Below, piece by piece: positions 53,293 to 62,900 of a stretch of DNA of 64,000 nt. The position numbers and the translations under genes are program-made. Source of the stretch: Salinimicrobium marinum (GTDB taxonomy: Bacteria; Bacteroidota; Bacteroidia; Flavobacteriales; Flavobacteriaceae); NCBI RefSeq assembly GCF_014651535.1, contig NZ_BMXB01000003.1, positions 62,001 through 126,000 of the forward strand. Reading direction: 5' to 3'. Below the pieces are notes generated by a model. It did not search any database and was not told the DNA's origin. It saw only the letters and a list, made by a program, of their open reading frames with translations. Position 1 is the first letter of the stretch. Each line of letters begins with the position of its first letter.

Positions 53293-54512
53293 TTTTCTTC
53301 GGTTTCACTGTTCTCAACTTCTTCCAATAACTCGTCAAAGGCGGCAAGAAGCTCATTCCTGGTTTCCTGGTCGTATTGATGTTCATCTACAAGCTTCGAA
53401 AAAACCTCTTTGGGTTTTAAATCTTCCAGCTGCTGCGAATTTTTATAAAGATCACCGGCAGATTTTACCTGATTTTTAAAGGTGGCCCTGTGTTTCACAA
53501 TTTCAAAACCAGGGGTTTTAAAATTTGTGACCAGCTCGTCAAGTAAATAAATTTTTGTTGCGTCGTAATTTTCTTCTTTCAGTTCCACTTCAATTAAAGA
53601 ATCAAGGTTCTGATGAGTTTCCAGAGCATCCAGCTTAAAGTGTAATTCCTCCACAGTTCCCGAGATTTTCAATAATTTTCGAAAGGAGGGCACAGGTATA
53701 CTTTCCGGAATCCAGCCATTTTCAGGATCTATAAGCAGCACGCGTTTATTATCTTTTCTTTCGCTGAACGAGAGCTGAAGCGGAGATCCGCTATAGTAAG
53801 TTGGCACGGCAGCAGAGACTTTTTGCGGTTTATGGATATGGCCGAGGGCGATGTAACTAAAGTATTCTCCAAACTGAAGCGCATTAAATGCCGCCTGATT
53901 CCCAATCTGGATGTCTCTTTCACTTTCTGAAGTTTCAGAACCTGCAGCAAATAAATGTCCCATTGCAAGTGCCGGTAAAGCCGGGTATTGTTTTTGGCAA
54001 ATATCTGCTGCCTGTGCAAAGATCCCCTGAATGCCTCTCCTGATGGCTTCCAGCCGATCGTCGTACGTGTAACCATCTTTGGCGCCCCGCAAATCTGAAT
54101 CCCGCAAATAGGGTAGTGCTGCGATTACCAGCGCTGGTTTTCCGTCTTTATCAGTTATAGGGATAATTACATCTTCCAGATTTTCCGGTAAACCTCCAAT
54201 GACATGCATATCCAGTTCCCGAAGGATTTCCCTGGGTGCATCCAACATCCCCGGGGAATCGTGGTTGCCTCCGGTAAGGATGATTTTGCAGTCCAGTTTC
54301 CGCAGTTCCATGAGGGCCTTGTAATATTGTTTCCGCCCTTCCGAGGAAGGATTGGCAAGATCAAAAACATCTCCTGAGACAAGCAGGACGTCAACTTTTT
54401 CCTTTTCAATAGTACCGGAGAGCCAGTGAATAAAGAGCTCAAAATCCTTGGAAAGATCATGTTTATGTAATTTCTTGCCAATATGCCAGTCGGCGGTATG
54501 GAGGATTTTCAT
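53289..54512 (-). CDS. sbcD: Nuclease SbcCD subunit D
   Basis: 407 residues, Mre11-type metallophosphoesterase. Metal motifs in order: DWHIGKKLH (residues 8-16), SGDVFDLANPS (about 46-56), GGNHDSPG (about 81-88), GHLF and GHIHKPQ (about 225-231), followed by the capping domain. Supplies the nuclease site for the SbcC ATPase. First gene of the sbcDC operon, overlapping sbcC by 4 bp. A minus-strand TATCTTTG -7-like box lies 86 bases upstream. Confidence 0.96.
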   Translation of the reverse strand: MKILHTADWHIGKKLHKHDLSKDFELFIHWLSGTIEKEKVDVLLVSGDVFDLANPSSEGRKQYYKALMELRKLDCKIILTGGNHDSPGMLDAPREILRELDMHVIGGLPENLEDVIIPITDKDGKPALVIAALPYLRDSDLRGAKDGYTYDDRLEAIRRGIQGIFAQAADICQKQYPALPALAMGHLFAAGSETSESERDIQIGNQAAFNALQFGEYFSYIALGHIHKPQKVSAAVPTYYSGSPLQLSFSERKDNKRVLLIDPENGWIPESIPVPSFRKLLKISGTVEELHFKLDALETHQNLDSLIEVELKEENYDATKIYLLDELVTNFKTPGFEIVKHRATFKNQVKSAGDLYKNSQQLEDLKPKEVFSKLVDEHQYDQETRNELLAAFDELLEEVENSETEEK

Positions 54513-54597
54513 GATAATAGTTTAATGCTGTGGAAATGCTTTTGCAGGTCCCGAAATTAAGAAAAAAGCAATAGAATAACTCCTGCTTTTCTATTTT

Positions 54598-54605
54598 CAA
54601 AGATA
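54598..54605 (-). promoter_or_regulatory. Candidate -7 box for sbcDC
   Basis: Minus-strand TATCTTTG fits TAnnTTTG, with a TTTG 15 bases further upstream (spacing shorter than usual). It lies 86 bases before the sbcD ATG. Confidence 0.4.
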
Positions 54606-54714
54606 CTTTTACAATGGGACAAAGGCTGCCGTTTCTTTTATTTTGTAGAGATAATTTTATTTGTTTTTGAAGTGTACATGAGGTGAAAACCTCAAGATTA
54701 GCAGCTTTTTTAAA

Positions 54715-54738
54715 AAAATATGATTTCCATCATATTTT
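54715..54738. promoter_or_regulatory. FNR/CRP-like dyad upstream of the 54784 gene
   Basis: A perfect 10-bp inverted repeat (54715-54724 with 54729-54738) separated by TTCC. Its core TGAT-N4-ATCA equals the centre of the FNR/FixK/DNR site TTGAT-N4-ATCAA. It lies 45 bases before the ATG, a fitting place for an activator. A hairpin role is also possible. Confidence 0.45.
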
Positions 54739-54783
54739 AGGGAAGCGAGGTATCCCATCTTTACCTGCTTAAACCAATTCGAG

Positions 54784-56580
54784 ATGCAAACACTATCACC
54801 ACATAATTTTCATATACCTGTGATGGGTATTGCGTTTACCATTGATTCGCCTCTTAAAGTGGCTCATTTCGGGATTACCTCTGCCTTATCGATCATTGAG
54901 GATAATCTTATCGAAGCAATGCGTAAATATTATTATCAACAGAACGAGGAAGCTTACATTCCTATCACCACAAAAGAAAAAGATTTCAGGTCCCGGCGAA
55001 TTACAGATTACCTTAACTTAATTAACCGGAATGTACAGGGAAAGGTAGAACAGCTGAAAAATTCAGCTTTTGAAGCAGGATCAGACCTTGTAAAATATTT
55101 CGAAATGCTTCCGGAGAACCACGGCTTAAAGGAGAAATTTCGGGATTTGATGCATTTGACAGATGAAACTGAAAAAAAATCTTTGGAAAACTTACTTCGG
55201 AAGGAAGTAAAACCCGGAGCTATCGAGGTAAACATTATGACCAAGGTAGATAAGACCAATCTGGATAAAGCCGGAAATCCGATCGAAAACGGATCGGATG
55301 CACTGGAGGCCCTAAAAGGGTACGCCCAGAGTAATTTAGATAATTCGGCCGTGATATTTTCAGCAGGAATGAATCCGAGGCTATACAATTACCTGGAGAA
55401 TTTCAGGGAATTTGATGCTACCGGCTGGGGAGATTTCAGGAAAAAAGTAGTTATAAAAGTCAGTGATTACAGATCTGCACTTATCCAGGGGAAATATTTA
55501 GCTAAAAAAGGTATTTGGGTGAGTGAATTCAGAATTGAATCGGGTCTTAATTGTGGAGGTCATGCCTTTGCCACCCAGGGATTGTTGCTGGGTCCTATTC
55601 TTGAAGAATTCAGAAAGAAAAAAGAAGAACTGGCAGAAAGCCTTTTTGATCTTTATAATCCTGCAATCGCAGAGAAGGGGCTGGAAACCTTTGAAAAGCC
55701 TCACCCTATTAGAATTACGGTGCAGGGCGGGATTGGTACTTTTGAAGAAGCAGATTTCCTGCAGTCCCGCTACGGGATAGACAGTACAGGCTGGGGTACC
55801 CCGTTCTTATTGTGTCCAGAAGCTACTACAGTAGAGGAGGAAACGCTTCAATTGCTTAGCATAGCAAAGGAAGAAGATGTGGTGCTGAGTAAAAATTCAC
55901 CTTTGGGTGTACCTTTTAATTTCCTGAAGGGGACCAGTTCTGAAAAAGAAAAACTGGATCGTATCGACCGTGGAATTCCAGGAAGTCCCTGTACAGAAAA
56001 GTACCTGGTTTCCAATACCGAATTTACCAAAGAACCTATTTGTACCGCTTCTCGAAAATATCAGAAATTAAAACTAAAGCAACTGGAAACCGCAAATTTA
56101 CCGGAAGATGATTACAAAAAAGAAGTGGATGATCTGCTCGCAAAAGAATGTCTTTGTATTGGATTGAGCAACTCGGCTGCAGTGGAATATAAAGAACCAT
56201 TCCTGAAGAAACTAACCGCTGTAACTATTTGTCCGGGGCCAAACATTTCCAATTTCTCGAAGGTCGCTTCTCTCAAAGAAATGACCGATCATATTTACGG
56301 ACGTATTAGTTTGCTCACTAATCCCCAGCGACCGCACATGTTTATAAGGGAGCTGGAGCTTTATATGGATTATTTCAGGAAGCAGGTGAAGGAGCTGCGG
56401 AATCCCGATAAGAAGGCACTGAGGACCAACACTTCTTTCCTTAACAGTCTCCTGGAAGGGATTGGGTATTACAGAGATTTGGCAGCAAGTTATGCTTTTC
56501 CAAATCGTTTCGAAGAATCGCTGAACAAGGCAGAAAAGGAGTTGGAGGAGTTATCTTCAAACCTGCAGGTTACCGCCTGA
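54784..56580 (+). CDS. Conserved-looking hypothetical protein, seven cysteines, possible TIM-barrel
   Basis: 598 residues, ATG start, no signal peptide or membrane helix. I do not recognise a named family. Residues about 225-345 resemble flavin-dependent TIM-barrel enzymes (KVSDYRSALIQGKYLAKKG, SGLNCGGHAFATQG, then RITVQGGIGTFEEADFLQ with a GG pair as in FMN phosphate sites). All seven cysteines fall in the second half: 257, 344, 403, 420, 456, 458 and 483; five of them (403-483) could hold an Fe-S cluster or zinc. The N-terminal 200 and C-terminal 100 residues are helical. An FNR/CRP-like dyad lies upstream. A redox enzyme is an inference. Confidence 0.7.
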   Translation: MQTLSPHNFHIPVMGIAFTIDSPLKVAHFGITSALSIIEDNLIEAMRKYYYQQNEEAYIPITTKEKDFRSRRITDYLNLINRNVQGKVEQLKNSAFEAGSDLVKYFEMLPENHGLKEKFRDLMHLTDETEKKSLENLLRKEVKPGAIEVNIMTKVDKTNLDKAGNPIENGSDALEALKGYAQSNLDNSAVIFSAGMNPRLYNYLENFREFDATGWGDFRKKVVIKVSDYRSALIQGKYLAKKGIWVSEFRIESGLNCGGHAFATQGLLLGPILEEFRKKKEELAESLFDLYNPAIAEKGLETFEKPHPIRITVQGGIGTFEEADFLQSRYGIDSTGWGTPFLLCPEATTVEEETLQLLSIAKEEDVVLSKNSPLGVPFNFLKGTSSEKEKLDRIDRGIPGSPCTEKYLVSNTEFTKEPICTASRKYQKLKLKQLETANLPEDDYKKEVDDLLAKECLCIGLSNSAAVEYKEPFLKKLTAVTICPGPNISNFSKVASLKEMTDHIYGRISLLTNPQRPHMFIRELELYMDYFRKQVKELRNPDKKALRTNTSFLNSLLEGIGYYRDLAASYAFPNRFEESLNKAEKELEELSSNLQVTA

Positions 56581-56626
56581 TCTTTGGCAGATAAAAAAAG
56601 TACAAAACACCTTTTAAAACAAAAAA

Positions 56627-56754
56627 GCTGACTAAAGAGCACTTTTTACGTCAACCTACCCTGAACCTGTTTCAGGTCAGGATCATAGAAATCAAAACAA
56701 TAAGATTCTGAATTAAGTTTCAGAATAAGGATTTAAAGCTTTTTAGACAGCCTC
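56627..56754. repeat. MITE-like repeat, tandem copy 1
   Basis: About 128 bases bounded by imperfect inverted ends: GCTGACTAAAGAGC (56627-56640) and AGCTTTTTAGACAGCCTC (56737-56754). The interior holds a bulged hairpin, CCTGAACCTG/CAGGTCAGG (56660-56681). The right end is the same sequence as an arm of the element at 552-619. Non-coding. With copy 2 it fills most of the 333-base gap 56581-56913. Confidence 0.55.
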
Positions 56755-56772
56755 TTTTTTAGAAACAAAGAA

Positions 56773-56901
56773 GAGGCTGAATAAAAAGTTGATTTGTACG
56801 TCTACCTGTTAATTAGGCTTTAATATTCTAAGAAATAGAACATTTTAATCCCTGGTGTATTGGGATCAAAGGACGTTTTATGGAGTATTTTATACAGCCT
56901 C
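56773..56901. repeat. MITE-like repeat, tandem copy 2
   Basis: About 129 bases bounded by GAGGCTGAATAAAAAGTTGA (from 56773) and its imperfect inverse GAGTATTTTATACAGCCTC (to 56901), 18 bases after copy 1. It shares the ACGTC..CCTG motif just inside the left end, but its interior has diverged. No coding frame. Confidence 0.5.
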
Positions 56902-56913
56902 AATCCTCATTAA

Positions 56914-58200
56914 TTAATTTCTACGCATTTGTTGCTGAATTTTTTCTATGGCGTTTTCTATGGATTTATCTGGTTCTATAATATTATTTTCTCCCCAAAA
57001 AGCCATGTCATTAAATCCGGAAGCATCATCTGCCATGACTACTCTTTCATTAATAAAGGAATCATCTCTTTTAACTTTACCATCAGGATTTCTTTCCCAG
57101 TCAGTAACGGCCATTTCACTGTTCACTGTGTAACGGGAGTTGAATAATTTCCGTTTCCAGTTTATTACGAATTCCAGTTCGGCACGTCCATAGCCATAAT
57201 ACCATTTGCCATTCTGTTCGCGGTAATTTACTTCATAATTCACATTAACGGGATAGGCCTTCGTGCCGCCTGGCTTTTTCTTTACAAAAAGATTGGCTGC
57301 GGCTTTCCGATCATCTACATTAAGGTTAAAATCTGCTTTAACAAGAGTCAGGGTTTCGGCATCAATAAACAGTTTTCCGAAATACCATGGTTCCCCCTGA
57401 TATAGTTCACGAAAATCTACTACGTAAAGATATTTGTTGTTGATCCTGGCTGGGTCATCAAATTCAAATTCGTAATTATCAAGTTCATCCCTGTTGAAAA
57501 TGAACTGCGGATTTTTCATCAGGTCTATGTGCAGTGTATTGAAAGGGCCACCTCTAAGTTTCAGGGCAAGGGTATCCAGTCTTTCATAATCGGCACTTTT
57601 GCGGGATTTGATTAGGGAAATTTCATCCTTAGCCCAGGAGTCGTATGGTTTCTTGTGTATCTCAACTACTGCTTCAGAAAGGGAGACATTTCTGCTGCCT
57701 TTTTTAATGGTTTCCCTGTAAAAAGCCTTCATCTGTGTGTCTTCAGTAAAATAATTATCACCTCTTTTACTGAGTACCTCACGCACAAGGGATTTAGCAT
57801 CAGTAGCACTAAAAATGCTTACTTCAGATAGTTCTTCAACCGATTCCTGCATCTCAATGACGGTGTTACCTTCCTTAAAATAACTGAGGGCGAGTTTTTG
57901 TCCTGCGTATCCCATTGCAGAAACCGTCACTGTAGTCTCGAAAATGTCTTCAGGTACCTTGAGGGAAAAATCCCCTTCAGAATTGGTGACCGTAGTAATA
58001 TTGGTTCCGTCTACAGAAAGATAAGCAGAAGAAATCGCTCTGCTACTGTTTTGATCGACTACTTTTCCTTTATAGGTGTCATATCCTGTAGTCTCTGTTT
58101 CCTGGTAAAAAGCGGTTGCACTATGAGGACCTAACCCCATAAGAATAAGGAGTAAGGTAATTAGGGCCCTTCCTCCGGTAACGTTCAGTTTTGTTTCCAT
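56914..58200 (-). CDS. Carboxypeptidase-like regulatory domain protein, exported
   Basis: 428 residues with an N-terminal signal/hydrophobic segment (about 10-32). A CarboxypepD_reg-like (CNA-B type) beta-sandwich follows at about 40-115 (KGKVVDQNSSRAISSAYLSVDG.., NSEGDFSLKVP), as at the N-terminus of many Bacteroidetes outer-membrane proteins. The remaining 310 residues form a beta-rich domain (FIFNRDELDNYEFEFDDPARINNKYLYVVDFREL) found in flavobacterial proteins of unknown role. No TonB plug or barrel follows, so it is not a TonB receptor. Likely periplasmic or outer-membrane-attached. Confidence 0.85.
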   Translation of the reverse strand: METKLNVTGGRALITLLLILMGLGPHSATAFYQETETTGYDTYKGKVVDQNSSRAISSAYLSVDGTNITTVTNSEGDFSLKVPEDIFETTVTVSAMGYAGQKLALSYFKEGNTVIEMQESVEELSEVSIFSATDAKSLVREVLSKRGDNYFTEDTQMKAFYRETIKKGSRNVSLSEAVVEIHKKPYDSWAKDEISLIKSRKSADYERLDTLALKLRGGPFNTLHIDLMKNPQFIFNRDELDNYEFEFDDPARINNKYLYVVDFRELYQGEPWYFGKLFIDAETLTLVKADFNLNVDDRKAAANLFVKKKPGGTKAYPVNVNYEVNYREQNGKWYYGYGRAELEFVINWKRKLFNSRYTVNSEMAVTDWERNPDGKVKRDDSFINERVVMADDASGFNDMAFWGENNIIEPDKSIENAIEKIQQQMRRN

Positions 58201-58472
58201 AATGAAAAAATTATGTTAATCAATAAAATACATTCTTCCTAAGATACTGAATTTAAGTGAATTGTGGATATCTTCAAAAGTTAAATATTCGAGCTTAGGC
58301 CAGTAGCTGCAGTGGGTGTAAGGAAATCTGTACAGCTTTTAAGGAGATGCATTTTTCAGGCTTCTGAAGAGTACACCAAACAGGGAGTTTTTCATTATGT
58401 TTCCTAAGAAACAACTGATGTTTTTACTAAAGGAATTTGATGAAGAATTTGTAAATATTAATCTATTTTATC

Positions 58473-59570
58473 CTAATTTAATTCTTCCCACCACTTTGTG
58501 AAATTCTGATCATCACTTTTTAAATAAACTTTTTCGCCTATTCTTGGTGTGAGTAACTGAAAGTAATCGTTTCTATGCAAAGTGCTGATAGTTTTAAGGG
58601 GTGCATCCCAGGAATGATTGGCAAGTGCGAATTTTGAATTGTGCACCGGCAGCAACCTTTTTGTCCGTAGATCTTTTGCAGCCTGCAAAGTTTCTTCTGG
58701 CATCATATGGATATATTTCCAGTGCCTGTTGTATTGTCCGTTTTCCAACAGCGCGAGGTCAAAAGGACCGAATTTCTTACCTATTTCTTTAAAATGATCA
58801 TCATATCCGCTATCCCCGCCAAGAAACATTTTATAAGAGGGAGTTTGTAAGACGAAGGAGGTCCAAAGCACGCCATTCCGCTTAAACCCTCTTCCGGAAA
58901 AATGTCTGGCAGGAGCTGTATTTACCTTAATACCATCTTCCAAAATAACTTCTTCATTCCAGTCTTTTTCGGTAATTATTGCCGGATTAAATCCCCAGGC
59001 TTCCAAATGTTCCCCCGTTCCCAATCCGGTGATGATCTTCTTTATTTTTGGCTTTATTTTCATGATGGTATCATAATCCAGATGATCCCAATGATCATGA
59101 GTAAGAAAGAGAATATCTATTTCGGGAATATCTTCTGCCTTATAATTATTTGTTCCCTTAAAAGCCCTGGCGCTAAAAGCAACCGGCGAGGCGTGACCGC
59201 TAAAAACTGGATCTACCAGTATTTTTTTTCCGTCAACCTGAAAAAAATAAGAGGAATGTCCAAACCATACCAGGACTTCTTCCTGTGGGTTCAGGTTCTG
59301 TAAATCCGTTTTTATAGTAGGAATTTCTTTTGACGGAGTGGAACGTTTATCTTTTTCAAACAGAAATTTTTTCAGGACTGTAAAATAATTAGCTCCTTCT
59401 GTAAAGGAAGGGGTGTCACTAAGATTCTGAAACTGGCCGTTCCTGTAATTGGGAGAATTTTCCACTTTATTTTTTCTTTCTCCCGAAGGTGCTTTGCCAA
59501 ACTTAGACTGCTTCATAAAAGCATATCCTCCGATACCAAGAATTGTCAGAACAGGAATTGAAATATACAT
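58473..59570 (-). CDS. MBL-fold metallo-hydrolase, membrane-anchored (NAPE-PLD/UlaG-like)
   Basis: 365 residues. An N-terminal hydrophobic helix (about 1-19) serves as signal anchor. The metallo-beta-lactamase fold follows from about residue 95, with the zinc motif THDHWDH near 155-161, further ligands in APARHFSGRG and GGDSGYDDHF, and a final HNSKFAL histidine. It belongs to the NAPE-PLD/RomA-like subgroup; some relatives hydrolyse N-acyl-phosphatidylethanolamine, others are outer-membrane proteins of unknown action. Single gene, ATG start. Confidence 0.88.
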   Translation of the reverse strand: MYISIPVLTILGIGGYAFMKQSKFGKAPSGERKNKVENSPNYRNGQFQNLSDTPSFTEGANYFTVLKKFLFEKDKRSTPSKEIPTIKTDLQNLNPQEEVLVWFGHSSYFFQVDGKKILVDPVFSGHASPVAFSARAFKGTNNYKAEDIPEIDILFLTHDHWDHLDYDTIMKIKPKIKKIITGLGTGEHLEAWGFNPAIITEKDWNEEVILEDGIKVNTAPARHFSGRGFKRNGVLWTSFVLQTPSYKMFLGGDSGYDDHFKEIGKKFGPFDLALLENGQYNRHWKYIHMMPEETLQAAKDLRTKRLLPVHNSKFALANHSWDAPLKTISTLHRNDYFQLLTPRIGEKVYLKSDDQNFTKWWEELN

Positions 59571-59971
59571 AAGATTTTATATAGGTGAATGAGTTAGGCT
59601 CAAAAAGTAAATCTTTTTGCAGAGAATCAATCTTATAGAAGTGATAAAATCATCCTGATCTAGTTCGAAGCTTGCGATCTGAATATGTAAATTATTTTAG
59701 TGAAGATAAAATGACAAAGATGTTATGATATCAGCCATGCGAGGGGGTGGGCCAAGATTTGAAACCTAATTGTTAACGCTCCTTTAACAAAAGATAATAA
59801 AGAATTGTAATATTTTCACATTTTGAAATTTACAGATAGATTTCGTATAAAAATATCCTAAAACCTGTGTTTTTTGAGGTATTATTCATGTCATATATGG
59901 TCAATAGACATCAATAATAGCTTTATTTTTGAATCTTTCTATTCCTAAATTAAAAGTCGACCCATATTCCT
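59571..59971. other. Divergent intergenic region upstream of the second CheB-CheR kinase
   Basis: 401 bases with no credible coding frame. It should hold promoters for the MBL gene (leftward) and the kinase (rightward). A TATTTTTG -7-like box lies at 59924-59931, 41 bases before the kinase ATG, without a good -33 TTG. No repeat or strong hairpin noticed. Confidence 0.45.
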
Positions 59972-62900
59972 ATGAGGAAATATACCCACAAGCTACCTTC
60001 TGAATCTCCCAATCAGAAAGAATTAGCAGATGAAGTAAGAATTGTTGCGATTGGTGCAAGTGCAGGAGGATTGGAAGCTCTTAAAGCTTTTTTTGAAGGT
60101 GCCCCTAAAGAAGATACTAATGCCTATGTGGTAATTCAGCACCTTTCTCCCGATTATAAAAGTATGATGGGGGAATTGCTGAAAAAAAGCACCGGTTTAC
60201 CTATCGTGGAAGTTTCAGAAGGACTGGAAGTTCTACCGGGACATGTGTATCTCATTCCTCCGGTAAATAACCTCATTTTACAGGACGGTTTCCTTCACCT
60301 TACCGAAAAACCAAAAAATCAATCCCTGAATTTGCCTATTGATATGTTCTTTGAATCTTTGGCAAAGACCAGGAAAGAAATGGCTATAGGAGTAATCCTT
60401 AGTGGCACCGGTAGTGATGGTACACGTGGAGCACGAGCCATTAAAGAATATGACGGGATGGTAATGGTGCAGGATCCATTGCAGGCACAGTTTGACGGCA
60501 TGCTTAGGAGTGCCATTAATACAGGACTTGTGGATTACGTACTTCCTGTTGAACAAATGGGCACAGAGATTAAGAATTTCATAACAGCCCCCGAATTTCC
60601 GTTTGAACTTGGGGATGAGGAAAGTGAGCAGACAGAATTAATGAAGATCCTTACATATGTAGATGAAACTACAGGTCTGGATTTTCGAGAATATAAGAAA
60701 TCCACTTTGGCCAGACGGGTTGCCAGAAGGGTAAAGGTTTGCAAATGCAGTTCCCTTTCAGAATATTACACTCATTTAAAAACTGAAAAGGAAGAAGTTG
60801 ATATTCTTTATCACGAATTTCTTATCGGGGTCACCAAATTTTTCAGGGATAGCAATGTGTGGAATATTTTACGTGATAAAGTAATTCCCGAAATTGTTAG
60901 AAATAAAAAGAACGGAGAAGTCCTGAAGGTATGGGACGTGGCCTGCAGCACCGGGGAAGAGGCCTACTCGTTTGCTATGTGTATTAGCGAAGAAATTGAG
61001 CGCCAGGGTAAAACCATAGAACTCAAAATATTTGCAACAGATATTTCGGAAAGACACCTGGAAACGGGTAGCGCCGGGATATATCCCGAAAGTATTGCTG
61101 CCGATGTGCCACATGAGCTGCTAATCAAATATTTTATTAGTCACCCCAGGAGTTATAAGGTGGTGGAAAAGCTTCGCAACTCTGTGGTTTTCTCCCGTCA
61201 TAATATTATCAAGAATCCGCCTTTTAGTAACATGGATCTTGTGGTATGTAGAAACCTGCTTATATATTTTGAACCTGCTATTCAGAAAAAAGCATTGCAC
61301 ATGCTGCATTATGCTTTAAAGAAGGACGGTGTTCTGGTTCTGGGAACCAGTGAGACGGTGCAGACAAAAAAGGAAGATTTCTATGAAATTGACCGGAAAT
61401 GGAAAATCTACCGGAACATTGCTCCCAGTACCCGGCTAAATTCGGGGGTTTCACCGATCCGGGCGAATCATCTTATAGAAAACCGAGCCTACAGAGAGAG
61501 CCGACCAGCCAGAACTAACACTACTCAAACAAGCCCTTTAAAAAATAAACTTCGGGATGAACTGCATGAAAGTATCCTGGAGCAATTTGGAGGGGCCAGC
61601 GTTTTTATAGATTCAGATTTTAATATTCTTGAAGCGCTTGGGGAGTTCAGGAAATATGCAACTTTACCTACTCATGGGTTTTCGATCAACCTTCTGGATA
61701 TGATGGGGGATGATCTTAAATACATTCTTCAAAATACGCTGCGAAAGGCTAATAAGCAGAATGATAAAATTTACTATAAAAATGCTGTTTTTCAACATGA
61801 GGGAGAACCAAAAGCTGTAGATATTATTGTAAAGCCTTACAAGCAAAGAAAACTGGATGCAGAAAACACATTCGTGGTAACTTTTATTGAAAAAGAGCTC
61901 AACCTTGATGATGTAAAAAGCGTTGACAACATAACCATTACGAACCATACCAGGGAATATGTTTCAAATCTTGAGGAAGAACTAAAGCAGACGAAAGAAG
62001 ATTTACAAACCTCTCTCGAGGAAATTGAAACCAGTAATGAAGAGTTGCAGGCAGCCAATGAAGAGTTGCTTGCTTCCAATGAAGAGCTGCAAAGCACCAA
62101 CGAGGAGCTGCAAAGTGTCAATGAGGAGATCAATACGGTAAATGCAGAGAATATCCAAAAAATGGAAGACCTCGAAGCTTTAAATGCCGACATGAATAAC
62201 CTTTTGGAGAGTACACAGATTGGTACTATTTTCCTTGATTCGTCGCTTTGTATAAGAAAATTCACCCCGGCAATTACCCGACATTTTAGTTTTATTAATT
62301 CTGATATTGGAAGACCAATTACTCATTTTACGAGCAACATAGGTAAAAATAATCTCCTTAGGCGTTGTGAGAAAGTTCTCAATACAGGTGAAGTGCTGGA
62401 AAGAGTGATTACTTCAAAGGAAGGCGGGCACTATTTAAGAAGAATTTCTCCTTATATAGATTCAAAAGACGAGATAAAAGGTGTTGTGATCACTTTTATT
62501 GATGTGGAAACACTACAGAAATCCAGGGAGAAATTATTGGCCAGCGAGAAACGCTATAAGTCATTTTACGAGGAAGACCCGGTAATGCATATAAGTGTGG
62601 ATCCTAAAAGTTCACTCATTGTTCATTGTAATGCAATTGCCGTCACATCTTTGGGGTACGAATTTAAAGATGAACTTATTGGTATGCCAATTTTTGACCT
62701 TTATAGCGAAGAAGGGCAGATCAGAGCCATAAAGAACAACAAAACATTTCAGAAAACTGGAGAACTGGTGAATCTGGAGCAGAGTTTAAAAACCAAGTCG
62801 GGAGAAATTCTTCCGGTCATCTTAAATGCAATTGCAGAAAGGGATGAGCAGGATAGTATTATTACGATTCGATATACCTGCGTAGATATTTCGGCTCAGA

